A stretch of 5,391 nucleotides of DNA. It comes from Promethearchaeia archaeon. Lineage in GTDB: Archaea > Asgardarchaeota > Lokiarchaeia > Sigyniarchaeales > SOKP01. The DNA lies in NCBI GenBank assembly GCA_029856445.1, contig JAHQWY010000260.1, positions 1 to 5,391 of the forward strand, written 5' to 3'. Within the stretch, counting starts at the first letter, position 1. The number at the start of each line of letters is the position of its first letter. Made by a program: the position numbers and the translations under genes. Below the pieces are notes generated by a model. That model searched no databases and had not been told where the DNA came from. It worked only from the letters and a program-made list of their open reading frames with translations. This document shows positions 4,660 through 5,391 of the stretch, one piece after another.

Positions 4660-5391
4660 TTAATTACCAGTTTTAGAGTTACGTTCCATAATTTGTAATT
4701 TTTTGTATTTTTCTTCATGTAATATGAGAATTTCATTTTGAATCTTTACCCAATAATCTCCTTTTATGGGATATAATTGTAAAATAAGAGCTGCCAGTAT
4801 TAATGCAATTCCGGGAATTAAACCTATGAATAACCTAATTGCATAGATTGCCGCATCAGGTTGCGGTAGCACGGGTGGTTCACCTATTTCATGAGGTATG
4901 AAATTCGCTAAATCTAATAATACGGTAGGGATTATAATCGCAATACTCTGTGCTGGCTTAGTAAAAAATGCATTAACTCCAAAAAAAGCAGCTTCTCTTC
5001 TTACTCCTGTCTTTACTTCATCCTCATCAGCTACTTGAGCAAATAATACATTGGTAAATATCAAGGGTCCAACAAATCCAATGGCTGATATAGCTATAGA
5101 AAAATAAATTAATACAGGGATATCATAAGCTGTAAGGATAAATAATAAAATCATCCCAAATCCCCCAATTAATAATAAGATTTGGTCACTTCTTACTACT
5201 CCCCATTTCCTAATTAACTTTGGAGTTACCCAAATGCAAGTAAGGAGAGGTATAAATATGAAAACCAATAATATTAGTGATGATTCTTCCATGATGTAAT
5301 CTGCCGCATAAAAAATCGAACCTACTATTAATGAATTTATTAATGTTCCCATAAAATTCGCTGCAACAACAATAAGAAACGATTTATTTCT
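4660..5391 (-). CDS. MFS_2 / GPH-family sugar:cation symporter, C-terminal half (5' truncated)
   Basis: The frame is open to the window edge, beyond the ATG at 5352, so the gene is cut and 243 residues are visible. Six hydrophobic segments (about 5-30, 37-57, 69-89, 91-117, 137-161 and 183-206) equal the second half of a 12-helix MFS transporter. The loop ADEDEVKTGVRRE (121-133), followed by FFGVNAFFTKPAQS, is the hallmark of the MFS_2 (MelB/GPH) family between helices 10 and 11. Family members import sugars or glycosides with H+ or Na+. The substrate cannot be predicted, and the cation-site residues lie in the missing N-terminal half. The last about 35 residues form a charged cytoplasmic tail (QNEILILHEEKYKKLQ). 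The ATG at 5352 lies inside the first visible helix and is not a real start. The gene precedes the mutase gene on the same strand. Confidence 0.88.
   Translation of the reverse strand, partial: RNKSFLIVVAANFMGTLINSLIVGSIFYAADYIMEESSLILLVFIFIPLLTCIWVTPKLIRKWGVVRSDQILLLIGGFGMILLFILTAYDIPVLIYFSIAISAIGFVGPLIFTNVLFAQVADEDEVKTGVRREAAFFGVNAFFTKPAQSIAIIIPTVLLDLANFIPHEIGEPPVLPQPDAAIYAIRLFIGLIPGIALILAALILQLYPIKGDYWVKIQNEILILHEEKYKKLQIMERNSKTGN

Overview
The window reads as AT-rich DNA from an archaeon, most plausibly an Asgard (Lokiarchaeia-like) genome, though this is an inference. Supporting signs are TATA-box-like promoters, mostly without clear Shine-Dalgarno sites, gene ends followed by T-rich runs, and a small zinc-ribbon plus RING-like protein of the kind reported from Asgard and Caldiarchaeum lineages. 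Bacterial-type genes (a bisphosphoglycerate-dependent phosphoglycerate mutase, an Eis-like acetyltransferase) sit alongside. No rRNA, tRNA, CRISPR array or insertion sequence was recognised.

Left part (1-1443, + strand): the 3' end of an Eis-like GNAT/SCP2 acetyltransferase is followed by two small ORFs that align without gaps over 48 residues and so look like tandem paralogues of an unknown family. The 184-base gap between them, together with the end of the first ORF, contains three successive inverted repeats. The third repeat flanks a TATA-like box that could drive the second paralogue. I consider this block the least explained part of the window.

Middle (1458-3144): on the - strand are a 101-residue protein with an N-terminal zinc ribbon and a C-terminal C4HC3 RING-like domain, and an alpha/beta hydrolase. 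The hydrolase is divergent from a + strand 103-residue protein of unknown function. The RING-like gene converges on the second paralogue with 14 bases between them.

Right part (3198-5391, all - strand): in transcription order these are the C-terminal half of an MFS_2/GPH-type sugar:cation symporter (cut by the window end), a complete phosphoglycerate mutase, and an exported, membrane-anchored rhodanese. They are co-directional with gaps of 107 and 44 bases. Each gap has its own TATA-like candidate, so a single operon is possible but not required. The mutase acts in glycolysis/gluconeogenesis and the transporter may import a sugar. The rhodanese would handle sulfane sulfur or thiols on the outer face of the membrane, with no obvious link to sugar metabolism.
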